The notes: generated by a model from the sequence alone, not told the origin. 36,172 nucleotides of DNA from Polymyxa betae (GCA_003693705.1 RBZT01000787.1:1-36172), one strand, 5' to 3'. Positions 13,446 through 24,091 are shown, numbered from the stretch's first letter. Translations and numbers: made by a program.

Positions 13446-14707
13446 TTAGATTAGGTGGATTTGGCCATAGCGAGCCGGTCCCTGTCGTAGGCTATAGATG
13501 ATACCTGTCGTATTTCGTAGACAGGCTCGGCACATGGGGCAGGAGGTAGCCGACGTTTCTGAATCCGCCCAGTGGCAGATGCATTCCTCACACTGTCAGC
13601 AAGCAAAGTCAGGTGCTGGCTGAGCTGCCCATTGTCAACTTACGAAAACGTGAGAGCAATCCAGCCGAACCGGATTCTTCAACGGTTCGAAACAGACTGG
13701 GCACTCAGATCCAGCAGCATCTTGAACGTATCGGCCGAATATTGGTTTCGTGTGTAATGCATTGGCAGCGCACTATGAAAATGGGTTAAATGAAAAGAAT
13801 TGAACATCAGCAATGTGTTTAGAACTCTGATAAAACGCAGTACAGAATCTATGATAGCGAGCGATTTAATCATCATATAGATGAGCTGGATTACGGGGAC
13901 TCGCGTCCCAACATTCGAGTTGCCGATGACCAGGTACCATATCGGAATCGGCACGAGCTCTCTGTGTAAGCATGTCATACTAACACAAGCATCGAGTAGA
14001 TGCGCCTAGGCATCATTCAGCTCTGAGCATCATCGGGCGACCATTGAATTACTTTTCGGCGAGCGGGGAGTTCTGCGAACTTGAAGAGAACGAACACGCC
14101 GTGCAGGAAGAATCGATATCCGACATCTGAATAAGTCGTATTCGGAAAGACCACAATTTCGGATTCAATCCGCTTACCAACGGCAACAACGGTTAGCAGA
14201 ACGGTCATTGGAGAGATAGCAAGTTCCTCATGATCGTGACTGCTTAATCCCAGAAACGCTTTCCATGCTGTAATATGTTGTGCGGCCAAGGACGACTTGA
14301 ACAATACGTACGAATACGAAATGGACGCAACTGCAATCGGGATCGGTGACATTCCCTATTCCAATTCAGCAAACTCAGCCGTTTGTGATCGTCTACGAAG
14401 ACCTTGGAATTGAAGATTTCGGTGGTCCTGAGTGTCTGGACCAGAAGAATGACGTTGCCAGCCATGATTAGAATCGCTATTCGTTCAAAGTGAGCTAGCA
14501 GACTGAGGCGATCATTTGCAGCTTACGATAGGCATATTCGCAGATCGCCCAGAATAGTAATAACAGGAACATGGGCCACCAGTACATCTCAGATAAATCT
14601 GAAGCTTGTGGCCATGCTGTTGAATTGTCTTCATTATTGCTTCTCGCATGCGCTGGAATCAGCGACGAGTCGTTGCCGATATCTATAACGACTTCTGTGA
14701 TCGTCAT
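13446..14707 (-). CDS. RNFT1/2-like transmembrane RING-finger E3 ubiquitin ligase
   Basis: Exons: 14707-14527, 14476-14375, 14330-14178, 14126-14053, 14005-13826 (or -13844), 13772-13644, 13592-13446, giving about 315-321 residues. Several hydrophobic segments (MFLLLLFWAICEYAY, ILIMAGNVILLVQTL, FFLHGVFVLFKFA, IQLIYMMIKSLAII) precede a C-terminal C3HC4 RING: CPVCFEPL, LDCSHVFCEECICHW, CPMCRACLR. The VPIPIWY segment before the last membrane helices and FNSKVFVDDHKRL after the second match the RNFT (TMEM118) layout. A role in ER-membrane ubiquitylation is inferred from that family. The donor of the fifth intron is ambiguous between two in-frame GT sites 18 nt apart. The stop lies 230 bp upstream of the kinase ATG on the same strand, so the kinase promoter must be very short. 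Confidence 0.8.
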
Positions 14708-14709
14708 GT

Positions 14710-15660
14710 CATCACCTTAATTAAAAGATATTTTGAGGGTCGCTTTGGAGACCCAAATATGATTTCGGTATCTTGATCATCAAATACAAACCTGATGTCA
14801 TAACATTCTCAGAGGTAGTCAAGTATACAGCTAGCAATGTATGATCAACGAGGCAAATTGTATAACATATCGCCTCCGATGCCAATACGATTCGTAGCCT
14901 GCTGGATTCTGTACAAAAGCTGTCGTTGATAGGCAAATGGAGAAACTACAAATCGCAGACACGCTCTGATCAACCCATAAATGAAAGCGATTTCTGTATA
15001 AACCATTTAATGGTGAACGGATGACAGCCAGATTCCTGTTGAAATGCCACCATGCTCCTGTGCGGCTTTCTCTGCTTGATTTTCAAATTGGATCAAGGCC
15101 GGAGCACAAAACGAATTTGCAAGCTCTGCGATCTCCTTCGACTTGATCACCGTTTAGTCAAGAGCTATACCAGTTGTGCTGGCGGGCCAGCACGGGAATG
15201 TAACACCGTAACCGCGTTACAAAGTCACGGCGCTGACAGTGCTGGCAAGCGGGCCGGGCGGCTGTCGGGGGTTAGGCCCTCTGGCAACTGATGCAAAGTG
15301 CGTCCCTATTCTGGGTAACGCTTTGTGGCGTCCCTACTTGAGGCCTGAAGCCATTGGGAGTGGCGGAGCGGCCTTCAACTTATGAGCACACATGGCCGCC
15401 GCCTAAGCATTGCAGGCAGGCAGGCTGCAGCTCTGCCCATCCGCCCAGCTGATCGTCTCAGTCTCGAAGCAGGAGAGCCAGAGCCACGCTGTCGCAGCGT
15501 CCGTCCATCAGGTATTCTTTGGGTTCGGTCACAGGAGGACGTCTCAGACTCAAAAGTCGACTTTTCTCACCGGTAACGACGACTATTGTCCGTGTTTGAG
15601 TCGGGCTTTCCTCACTTTCGTTCTTCGATAGGTTCCAATTGTCACCGTCGTCTGGGGACG
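14710..15660. other. Divergent intergenic region between the RNFT-like and MORN genes
   Basis: No supported gene. Minus-strand frames near 14721-14936 and plus-strand frames near 15052-15576 lack family resemblance. From about 15170 the sequence becomes GC-rich and contains an 8-bp perfect hairpin (GTGCTGGC-GG-GCCAGCAC), then another potential stem (GACAG ... CTGTC) around 15235-15257. These lie 400-500 bp upstream of the MORN start and may be promoter or 5' UTR structure. The frame of the MORN gene is open back to 15586, but only ATG 15661 is a normal start. Confidence 0.45.
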
Positions 15661-17141
15661 ATGGACATGGGCAAGGCAGCGATGGCGCTGGTCCCGGCTC
15701 AAAGGACGGTCACCCATCGAAAACGGGGCGCTGTTCAGGTCAAGGCCAAGAACTCGACACATAACAAAGAGAATGAGCATTTGGTCGTCTTGAACGTCCC
15801 TCCTACCCTTTTACCTGGTCGGACGGGTATTTATCGCTGGGAGACTGGCGATCAATATGAGGGCGAATGGCTTGGGTCCAAAATGCATGGATTCGGGCGG
15901 TTTCTTTGGGCGAATGATGATATCTATGAGGGTCAATGGATCCATGGTAAAATGACCGGAAAAGGCAAGAAGATTATGGCGAATGGAGATGTCTATGATG
16001 GAGAATGGCTTGAAGACAAGGCTCACGGGTACGGCGTGAAGATATTTGCTAATGGAGATCGTCATGATGGCAATTACGTTCGAGACAAGCGAGCAGGCTA
16101 TGGCGTCTACCGATGGACGAACAATGATGTGTACAAAGGCCAATGGGTTCAAGGGAAGATGTGCGGGCATGGTGTAAAATATATGGCAAATGGAGACATC
16201 TACAAAGGCGAATGGAAGGATGATAAAGCTCATGGTCGTGGTGTGAAAAGGTTTGCATGTGGAGATCTGCATGAAGGGATGTATGCTTACGACAAAAGAG
16301 AAGGTTTCGGAACCTACACGTGGAATAACGGCGATAAGTATCAAGGTTTCTGGAAAGAAGGTCGAATGAACGGAAATGGGGTCAAGACTATGGCCAATGG
16401 AGATATCTACGATGGCGAATGGCTGAATGACAAAGCCCACGGGAAAGGCGTGAAGACATTCGCTTGCGGAGACCGTCACATGGGCGAATACCAAGACGAC
16501 AGAAGACACGGTTATGGAACCTATGAATGGGCGAATAGCGACAAATATGAAGGATGGTGGGATAAGGCTGATCAATCTGGCGATGGCACATATTATTATG
16601 CAAATGGCGACGTCTTCCAAGGAAGATGGTTAGGAGGCAAGAAGCACGGTGTTGGAATATTTACCAGCGGCGTTGGATCCATGTCGTTTCAGGAAGAATG
16701 GGAGAACGGAATTAGAAAATCTCGCGAACAGATCGCTTTCAAACCCTCAAGGCTTATGGGTACGACCAAGCAGAAAGAGGAAGAAGAAGAGAATTCTATT
16801 CTTCGTGCTGAAATCAACAGATTACGAGCTCAGCTTGAGTTGCAGCAGGTGTCAAGCACTACTGTGGCGGTTCACAATAGTTCGATGCAAATTGTAGTGT
16901 CTTCTGGATCTCAAACTCCACGAGGAAATGGCGAATCTGATCGCTGTAATATATGCTTTGAACGTGTCATTAATACTGTACTCATAAGATGTGGGCACAT
17001 GTGCGCCTGTGTTGAATGTTCTTCTCACCTTGAACGTTGCCCTGTAAGCCATCTGTTTTTTTAAGTGTCTGAAGCTGACAATTTTTCGTGCAGATTTGCA
17101 GACAGAGGATTGTCGATGTAGTTCGTACGTATCGAGTCTGA
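15661..17141 (+). CDS. MORN-repeat protein with C-terminal RING finger
   Basis: Two exons, 15661-17043 and 17094-17141, give 476 residues. After a basic N-terminus (~50 residues) come about 12 MORN repeats (for example YEGEWLGSKMHGFG, YDGEWLEDKAHGYG). A Glu-rich short coiled coil follows (KEEEEENSILRAEINRLRAQ), then a C3HC4 RING: CNICFERV, CGHMCACVECSSHL, CPICRQRIVDVVRTY. The RING is of the MUL1/IAP-like type. Its last zinc pair is completed only after splicing of the 50-nt intron; without splicing it would end CPVSHLFF. MORN repeats usually tether proteins to membranes or cytoskeleton, so a localised E3 ligase is a reasonable inference. The repeat block contains three tandem 207-bp units. 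Upstream TTG-started sequence is not used. Confidence 0.88.
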
Positions 17142-17314
17142 TTAGGACAACTGAGGTTATTTTTACTACGTTATCGCTCTCGGTCAACCCATGTGTGCTG
17201 ACAAGCCGAACATGCACGTCGAGGAGGCCTTTTTGTTCTGTCCTATGTGGACCCAACCTGTATATTTCTAATTTAACAAACAAAACCCATCAATATCGAA
17301 TCATGCTATGCTAT

Positions 17315-18827
17315 TTATTCTTTCAGCGTAGTTGAAGTCATATATGAAAGATCTGGTATATCAGGAATAGTATCGTCCGCCACTGCTTCAGTTGATGCCT
17401 GGTCCGTATGCCAAACATTGGCACCAGCTGGCGTTGGGGTAGAATTCAAGCAGAATTTTTTCTTCTGTGCTTGAAAAGGAGCTATTGGTGTTTCAACTCC
17501 ATCTATATCGGCAAAAACCATGTCACATAATGGAGAGCCGTAGAATATACATTTGGAATCGATTTCAATTGAAAGCGATCCCATTTGGGAGCCCCTAGAA
17601 GACACTTAGCCGCGCCTAAGCATACAAACGGTTACGAACACTGACTCGGCATCATGTTTTTGAATAAGGGATTCAAACGTGATTCCAGGCGAGCGAACGA
17701 AATTCTCTGATGGAATTGAAATCTCCATGGGCATGTTTTCGGGAAGGATTTCCCTCAGACACTACAAATCATCTTGTTAGATCAACCGGTATCAAAGCAA
17801 AATCGTAAAAATCACATGCTTTCGTGATTGCTTGTTGAAGCTCTGTTTCTGGTAGGTTGAAGATATTGGTTCTTGGTGCAACAGAAGGCTTGGTAAAGCC
17901 ACTCCAGTCGTCTTCATCTACCGGATTGCTTCCTTTTTGGTCGTCTGTGGTAAAATCACCCCAATCATCGTTGTTCTCTACTGGTGGCTCATCAAATGAA
18001 GCTTGGAAGACGACCGAGGTATTAGGGTCGCCGTTCGTTGCCGTGAAATCACCCCAATCATCATTATTGCTTAGATTAGACGACCTGATTTCGTCATCTG
18101 AAGGCCTTAGTTCAGATTTGGTCCCGCTATCAGTAGCAGTGAAATCGCCCCAATTGTCGTTCTTGTTGGGATCATCTGAAGTATTTGCATCAATAGAAGG
18201 CCTTATTTGATGACGATTAGGGTCCGGTGATTGTGAGGCCTCATGTAGAGACTCCCTAGAATGAGCTTGCAAAGATGCAGTATCGGCATCTCGTTGCTGC
18301 ATCGATTCGTTTGCATTTGGACTGCTTCCGTCGCTTTCAACAGCGTATGCGCCTGTGACGCTATCAGTATCTAAAACCGGCGAAGATTCGCAGGCAACAA
18401 CGGGCTCCTTAATCTCCTCTAAACCATCAGAATTCTTCGGAAGATCATTATTTTTGACATCCTCATCGGTTTCAGTGTCAGGAGAGGTGATGGCTGCTGC
18501 TGTGGCGTCGTTTTCCGGCGCTAGACTGTCTTGAACAGGTGTAGCAATCACAGGTGGTGAATGTGATTCCAATTCAACCGATAATGAGTTGGTTAGAGCA
18601 AGATCAGCACCAATCTCTTCCTTTTCATCAACAGGGACGTGTCGATCTAATTCATATCAGCGACGGAATCGACTTCGCAGCCAACTGCAGCGACCTGGCT
18701 CTGCCTCAATTTCTGGTACAGTATCATGAGGTTCCGAGGCGGCGTCCTGGCGTGCAGCATCCCCAGGCAGCTCATGGGCGGCGACGCCGAGAGAGTCGTC
18801 TTCAGGCTCAATATCAGAAGATGGCAT
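17315..18827 (-). CDS. Aftiphilin-like clathrin-adaptor accessory protein with WGDF motifs
   Basis: Exon 1 runs 18827-18695, and a 48-nt intron (18647-18694) joins it in frame to exon 2 (18646 to about 17787). Exon 3 covers roughly 17761-17640, and the last exon ends at 17315. Most of the protein is acidic and disordered. It holds four spaced aromatic motifs (DNWGDFTA, DDWGDFTA, DDWGDFTT, DDWSGF), which resemble the ear-domain-binding [WF]G[DE]F motifs of AP-1/GGA/AP-2 accessory proteins. The C-terminus ends IPDLSYMTSTTLKE, resembling the clathrin-binding region of aftiphilin. A role in clathrin-coated vesicle traffic is inferred. The exon 2-3 junction is unsettled: a phase-correct GT-AG intron there would be only 25 nt, whereas a GC-AG choice (AAA|GCATGT) gives 58 nt. 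The exon 3-4 junction near 17590-17645 is also approximate. Confidence 0.6.
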
Positions 18828-19046
18828 TGAGGCGCAGCCCTCACACTTCAACCTTCCTTCACATCATCACAGAGTGCCCATCATCGCCGCCCTGTCCTGC
18901 CAGGCCAGCTAACAATGCCATTCCCAGCAGCCGACCCTCCATGGTGGAGCGCCCGCCTGCCGAGATCGTTCGTCGCTGATCAATCGGGTTGGTGTCAGCT
19001 TCCGACGCTCCGTTAACAATCTTAGAATCCAAACATCGGCAGCCCC
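18828..19046. promoter_or_regulatory. Shared divergent promoter region
   Basis: Only 219 bp separate the ATG of the minus-strand aftiphilin-like gene (18827) from the ATG of the plus-strand NIPA-like gene (19047). Both promoters and 5' UTRs must lie here, so shared regulation is possible. I see no clear TATA box. Confidence 0.4.
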
Positions 19047-20042
19047 ATGAGGCACGGTTTCGCCCTTGGCATATTCCTGTCGGTTGTGGCGTCCGTTTTC
19101 TGTAGTGTCGGGTTTCTGCTGCAAAAACTTTCGCACATTCGAAAAGGCGCCAGCCTGACACATAGAAGGAGATATTGCAATTTTCTATGGATCTCTGGCA
19201 TGGGCTGTTTAGCATTAGCTTCAGCGCTGGATTACGTCGCATTAGCGTTTGTCGCACAAAGCATCGTGGCGCCGCTTGGTGCTGTGACTCTGGTTTGCAA
19301 CCTGTTTCTCGGGCCAATTCTTCTTGGCGAGAAGCTCACCTCTGGGTCGGTTCAAGCTACGGCTACCATCGTTGTAGGGAATCTGATCTCGATCATGGGT
19401 TTCTCTTCGAATAATGGCCATTCTGTGATATTGTCATCAGCGATTGTATCACGACTGTCTGAACTCGATATGATCACGTATTCGATCGCATTCATCGCGT
19501 TTTTCTTGTACCTTCGACGTCGGAATACTCGATTATCGCTAACCATGGCTGCCGGAATGATCAGTGCTACATCCATGATGACAGCTCGAATGCTGTCGTT
19601 GATGACGAAAGAATCGCTGCTTAGTGGCTCTTTCCAAGACCCATTGTTTATGGTTCTCGCTGTTGCTATCATCATTTTGATACTGCTCGCGCAGCTTCGT
19701 CAGATGGATCAATGCCTTCAACGATTCGAAGCGACCTATGTCGTTCCGATTGCTCAGTCTTCAATGTGCCTTTGCTCCATTGCTCATGGAATGTTTTTCT
19801 TCAAAGAATATAGAGGTCTGAGCCCTATTCAGCTCGCTTTGTTCAGTATCGGTGTAGCTGTTACACTCCATGGCCAGATTATACTGAGCCAGGTTCGGGC
19901 TGTCGAGTCTCCTAAAGCGAACAGCAACGACATTGAATTGGAGCCTCAAACGAAATGGTTCGGAAGGTCTCCTCATGAGAAAGAGACTTCTTCTGACGAC
20001 GAAGAGGGCACGCTGCTTCAAGAAGTTAATCTCGATCTATAA
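19047..20042 (+). CDS. NIPA-family magnesium transporter
   Basis: A 331-residue single-exon gene starting at ATG 19047. The N-terminus GIFLSVVASVFCSVGFLLQK with a following HIRKG, then LWISGMGCLALASALDYVAL, FVAQSIVAPLGAVTLVCNLF and GPILLGEKLT are hallmark segments of the NIPA (DUF803, EamA-like) family. About nine hydrophobic helices can be traced, with a charged acidic cytosolic tail (SSDDEEG). Family members move Mg2+ across plasma or endosomal membranes. Unlike its neighbours the gene has no intron. The length matches the family core (about 320-360). Confidence 0.92.
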   Translation: MRHGFALGIFLSVVASVFCSVGFLLQKLSHIRKGASLTHRRRYCNFLWISGMGCLALASALDYVALAFVAQSIVAPLGAVTLVCNLFLGPILLGEKLTSGSVQATATIVVGNLISIMGFSSNNGHSVILSSAIVSRLSELDMITYSIAFIAFFLYLRRRNTRLSLTMAAGMISATSMMTARMLSLMTKESLLSGSFQDPLFMVLAVAIIILILLAQLRQMDQCLQRFEATYVVPIAQSSMCLCSIAHGMFFFKEYRGLSPIQLALFSIGVAVTLHGQIILSQVRAVESPKANSNDIELEPQTKWFGRSPHEKETSSDDEEGTLLQEVNLDL

Positions 20043-20092
20043 AAAATCAATCTGAAAGGATGCCTGGCGAACACGGCTCTCTCAAAGTTGCT

Positions 20093-20097
20093 AAAAA
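20093..20097 (-). terminator. RNA polymerase III terminator of the tRNA-Leu gene
   Basis: Five T residues on the minus strand directly follow the discriminator base, the usual Pol III stop signal. Confidence 0.75.
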
Positions 20098-20181
20098 TGC
20101 ACTCGACGGGATTTGAACCCGCGCGTTGTTTCCAACATCACCGCCTAAAGGTGACGCCTTAGACCGCTCGGCCACAAGTGC
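20098..20181 (-). tRNA. tRNA-Leu (anticodon UAG)
   Basis: On the minus strand the acceptor arm GCACTTG pairs with CGAGTGC, with discriminator A. The A-box region is TGGCCGAGCGG and the B-box GGTTCAAATCC. The anticodon stem TCACC/GGTGA closes the loop TTTAGGC, giving anticodon UAG, which reads CUA. A long variable arm (about TGTTGGAAACAACG) makes it class II, as expected for leucine. There is no intron. It lies between the NIPA-like gene and SDHA. Confidence 0.95.
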
Positions 20182-20582
20182 TTACCATGACCATCATTTT
20201 CATTCTTTGATTCCAATCATAATGCCATTAGAACTGAAAGTTCAATACTCATAAGTGCATATTGTGATTCTTCGTAATACTGGTGCTCTAGAAGAAAAAC
20301 AGTTTATGACTAAATCAATTTCCCGAAACTTAGCTCGCTAAAGTAGTTCGTTTTCTGAACAGAATTTTTTCGAAAAGTATTTTCAATTTCGAGCCAAAGG
20401 ATAAATAGAAACTTACGCACATGCCTGAATTTCAGGATTAGGTAACGATTCGTGCTCGCACTTCCTTGCAAAATCAATCTCGTCTCTACGCACAATTTTG
20501 TAACTTAAAAGCGTCGATTGTCTTCTGCGAAGAGGCGAGCCTAAAAACATAACCGTCTGAATCCATTCGAAATTGCACTCTT
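20182..20582. other. Upstream region of SDHA and tRNA
   Basis: About 400 bp of AT-rich sequence between the tRNA and SDHA. No coding region is supported. It presumably holds the SDHA promoter and 5' UTR; no motif stands out. Confidence 0.4.
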
Positions 20583-23260
20583 ATGTATCGGTTTCTGACC
20601 CGGCCCAAGCGCCAGTTTGCGTCGTTATCGACATCCGCCTATAATGTCATCGACCACGAACTGGACGTGGTTGTTGTCGGCGCCGGCGGGGCGGGCCTCC
20701 GAGCAGCATTTGGTCTAGCAGAGCAGGGCTTCAATGTCGCCTGTGTCTCAAAACTGTTCCCAACCCGTTCGCATACGGTTGCGGCTCAGGGCGGCATCAA
20801 CGCTGCTTTAGGCAATATGACCAAAGACGACTGGAAATGGCATGCTTGTAGGCGACGCGCATCGCTCTGTCATTCCATCTAAACAGTTCATAGACGATAC
20901 AATTAAGGGCTCAGATTGGCTCTGTGATCAGGACGCCGTCCATTATATGTGTCGTGAGGCGCCTGCCGCCGTCTTAGAGCTGGAATCTTACGGTCTGCCG
21001 TTCTCTCGAACGGAAGACGGGAAAATCTACCAGCGAGCATTCGGTGGGCAGTCACTCGACTATGGAAACGGTGGACAGGTAGGGTTTTAGGGTTTAGGTG
21101 TCTTGTGTCTAATGTATTGGTTGATAGGCATATCGATGCGCCTGTGCTGCAGATCGCACTGGTCATGCCATGCTGCATACATTATATGGACGAGCGGTCG
21201 GCTATAAGACTCAGTTCCTGATTGAATACTTCGCCACCGATTTGCTGATGGAAAACGTTGGCTGCGTTTTGGGTGGTGGCTGCGATCTGATTCGGTGTCG
21301 AAACAGGGCGAATGTCGCGGTGTTATGGCTATCAACATGGAGGATGGGACGTTCCATCGCCTTCGGGCCCATCAAACTGTTTTAGCTACTGGTGGCTATG
21401 GCCGGGCGTACTTTAGTGTAAATCTGGTTTAACAACCCTTTAAGTTTTGCTTTCGATCACTGAATGCCTTCGATCTGTTTCTCCTTTTGTATTTCGCATA
21501 ATGTTTATTCGAATTTTCCAAGAAATTTATTCTGTTCTAAAGTTCGATAAAATGCCATACAAATAGTTGTTTAGGCAACGTCTGCTCACACTTGCACTGG
21601 TGATGGTGGTGGCATGGTCGCACGTGCTGGTCTTCCTTTACAGGATTTGGAGTTCGTTCAATTCCATCCAACGGTACTACTGGCAGTCTGTTGGGCTTTG
21701 ATACTGATAGAAGGGGCGCAGGGGATCTACGGGGCCGGCTGCCTAATCACTGAAGGCGCTCGAGGTGAAGGAGGCTATCTTCGTAATGCCGAAGGTGAAC
21801 GATTCATGGAGCGATACGCGCCGTCCGCCAAAGATCTCGCCTCGCGCGATGTTGTCTCTCGGTGCGGGTTCGAATCTGGAAATCGTCCGCCGCCCTGAGA
21901 CCGTGTTTGCTGTCAGAGCTATGACGATGGAGATCCGGGAAGGTCGTGGTGCTGGTCCGCTGAAAGACCACATTTACCTGCATCTGGATCACCTGCCTCC
22001 CGCGACCTTGGCTGAACGCCTTCCGGGCATTTCTGAGACGGCCGCCATCTTTGCGGGCGTTGATGTCACCAAGGAGCCGATTCCGGTACGAACACATTGT
22101 TTCGGTTTGACATCGGTTATTGTTTTTGCGAGTGCAAAACTTATTCGTTTTATGTTTTCGAATAATTTGTGATTGTTTCTGAGCGAGATCTGTAGGTGCT
22201 GCCAACCGTTCATTACAACATGGGCGGGATTCCGACCAATCATCACGGACAGGTCGTGATGAAAACCGAATCGAATCCGGATACGATCGTTCCCGGATTA
22301 TACGCTGCCGGAGAAGCTGCTTGTGCCTCCGTCCACGGCGCTAATCGGTTTGTTGATAATTCCAGCGATTTGTTTACTTCATTATATTTCTGGTTTCTTG
22401 GCTCACTTCCAGCTTCTTGCTCCTTCGATTATGTTCATGCTGTTAAATTGAGATTTACAGACTCGGTGCCAACTCGCTGCTGGATCTGGTCGTATTCGGC
22501 CGCGCCGTTGCCAACCATATTGGAAAGACGATGAAACCCGGCCAATCTCTGGTATTCACCCGTCCTTATATCATCGCATTCCATGTTTTAATTCGCACTT
22601 ACAAAGCCATCCCTACCATCATCCGCTGGAGAGGAATCCGTCGCCTTCTACGACTCCATTCGGAACGCAGATGGCGATATGTCGGCCGCCGAAATCCGAT
22701 TGAACATGCAGGCATAATCGGCTTTTTCTTTCTATTTTATCGTTTAACATTCTCTGCAGCGAGTGATGCAGGACCACGCCGCAGTTTACAGGACGTCAGA
22801 TTCGTTGAAGGAAGGCTGCGAGAAAATGGATCAAGTGTTCAAACAACTAAAACATCTTCGTGTGAGGGATCGCTCTAAGATCTGGAACACGGACGCTATC
22901 GAAGCGTTCGAACTGTACAACCTGATGACGCAAGCGAAACAGACGATGGCCAGCGCCGAAAATCGGAAAGAGAGTCGAGGTTGGGATGATTTAGGGTTTT
23001 AGGGTTTACATAAGCCCTGAGTGATTGACAGGAGCACACGCGCATGAGGACTACCCGAAGCGAGACGACAAAAGCTGGATGAAGCACACATTGTCGTACT
23101 TGGACTCGGAAACAGGAAAGGTCGTTGTTTTTTATTGTTTTCTGAAAGACTGATGTCCTGATATCTAACGCAGGTGACGTTGGATTATCGTCCGGTGCAT
23201 CTGAACACGCTGGACGACAAAGAGTTCCAGACGATTCCGCCGAAGGCGCGCGTCTACTAA
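20583..23260 (+). CDS. SDHA: Succinate dehydrogenase (ubiquinone) flavoprotein subunit, mitochondrial
   Basis: Complex II subunit oxidising succinate to fumarate through covalent FAD. Thirteen exons: 20583-20843, 20887-21078, 21128-21256, 21307-21417, 21575-21673, 21722-21861, 21917-22085, 22196-22347, 22461-22551, 22607-22711, 22760-22979, 23032-23120, 23174-23260, giving 614 residues. A basic N-terminus ([20 protein letters not shown]) is a mitochondrial presequence. Motifs: dinucleotide-binding [21 protein letters not shown]-linked His in [79 protein letters not shown], and C-terminal [20 protein letters not shown]. Introns starting at 20844 and 22712 begin with GC. Introns at 21079 and 22980 contain tandem TTTTAGGG-like repeats. 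No essential residue appears lost. Confidence 0.96.
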
Positions 23261-23559
23261 ATAAACACAATATGCCGGATGCATTGTATAACCCACTCGC
23301 TTCACAGCCCCGGCATTCAGAGCAGGTCACGACTGCATTGGCGACGAGCCAGCTCGACACCTTCCGATACGATAGGCAGATTGGAGGGACCTTCATCTCA
23401 TCGTCGCTGAAAAGCTCAATCTGTTGGTTGCCTAAATGAATGATGTGGACTTCGGAAGGCGTTTCAGCAGCTGTCCCCGGAATGAGACCAGCGACCCGCC
23501 GAGAATATCGCGATCACCGATCAAGGCCAGAAAGCACCGTCATCACTCATACAATCATC

Positions 23560-24091
23560 ATGGTTCCGGTTATCACGACTCTAACTCTGTTCACATCAGC
23601 CGCCGCCACCAGCGACGCCGGCGCCTGGCCGTCGGACGCAGCCTGTCGATCCCCCAACGTCATGCTATCTTATTAAACGGCCAACTCGGTATGTTGTGAC
23701 CTTGCTTGCCTATGCCGTACTGTCTCAGTCCGTTTCTGCAGAGCAAACGACGTTCTTATGTGCGACGCTACATGCGAAGAACGAGCTGGGTTGTCGTCGG
23801 AGACGATTCGAGCGTTTACCTCTGCGAGGAGGCGATGACGTTAAGAACCTGTCGAAGCGACCTGTTGTTTGGGTCACGCTGCCAAATGGATCGAGAAGAA
23901 AGCGTGCAAGCTCGATGCTGAGCACTACTTGGCGAAAGTGATGTCGGAGCTGTCCATGCATGCTGATGGTGGTGTTATGGATAAAGGTATTGATAGATGC
24001 ATCTGCTATACGGTGTGATACTGATCGTCGAGCTATGTCTGACTGCATGCAAGGAGTGGCTTCAACCCGCATCTATCGAATCCATCATTGA
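23560..24091 (+). CDS. Tentative small secreted cysteine-containing protein
   Basis: Proposed exons 23560-23658, 23729-23789, 23858-23986 and 24054-24091 give 108 residues. The first exon encodes a signal-peptide-like start (MVPVITTLTLFTSAAATSDA). The third is the best coding stretch (HAAKWIEKKACKLDAEHYLA). Five cysteines are predicted. The model closes on a multiple of three with GT-AG sites, but other frames in the same interval are also open, and the 71- and 68-nt introns were chosen only to connect frames. No family recognised. It follows SDHA by 300 bp on the same strand and converges on the next minus-strand gene. Confidence 0.3.

Noticed and set aside
15811-16620. 269-codon minus-strand open frame opposite the MORN array
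   Set aside because: It is a shadow of the periodic MORN codons; its hydrophobic repetitive product only mirrors the sense repeats.
22896-23396. 166-codon minus-strand frame over the SDHA 3' end
   Set aside because: Antisense of SDHA exons with no independent support.
23272-23439. Short plus-strand frame beginning MPDALYNPLASQ after SDHA
   Set aside because: It begins 11 bp after the SDHA stop and has no family resemblance; more likely 3' UTR.
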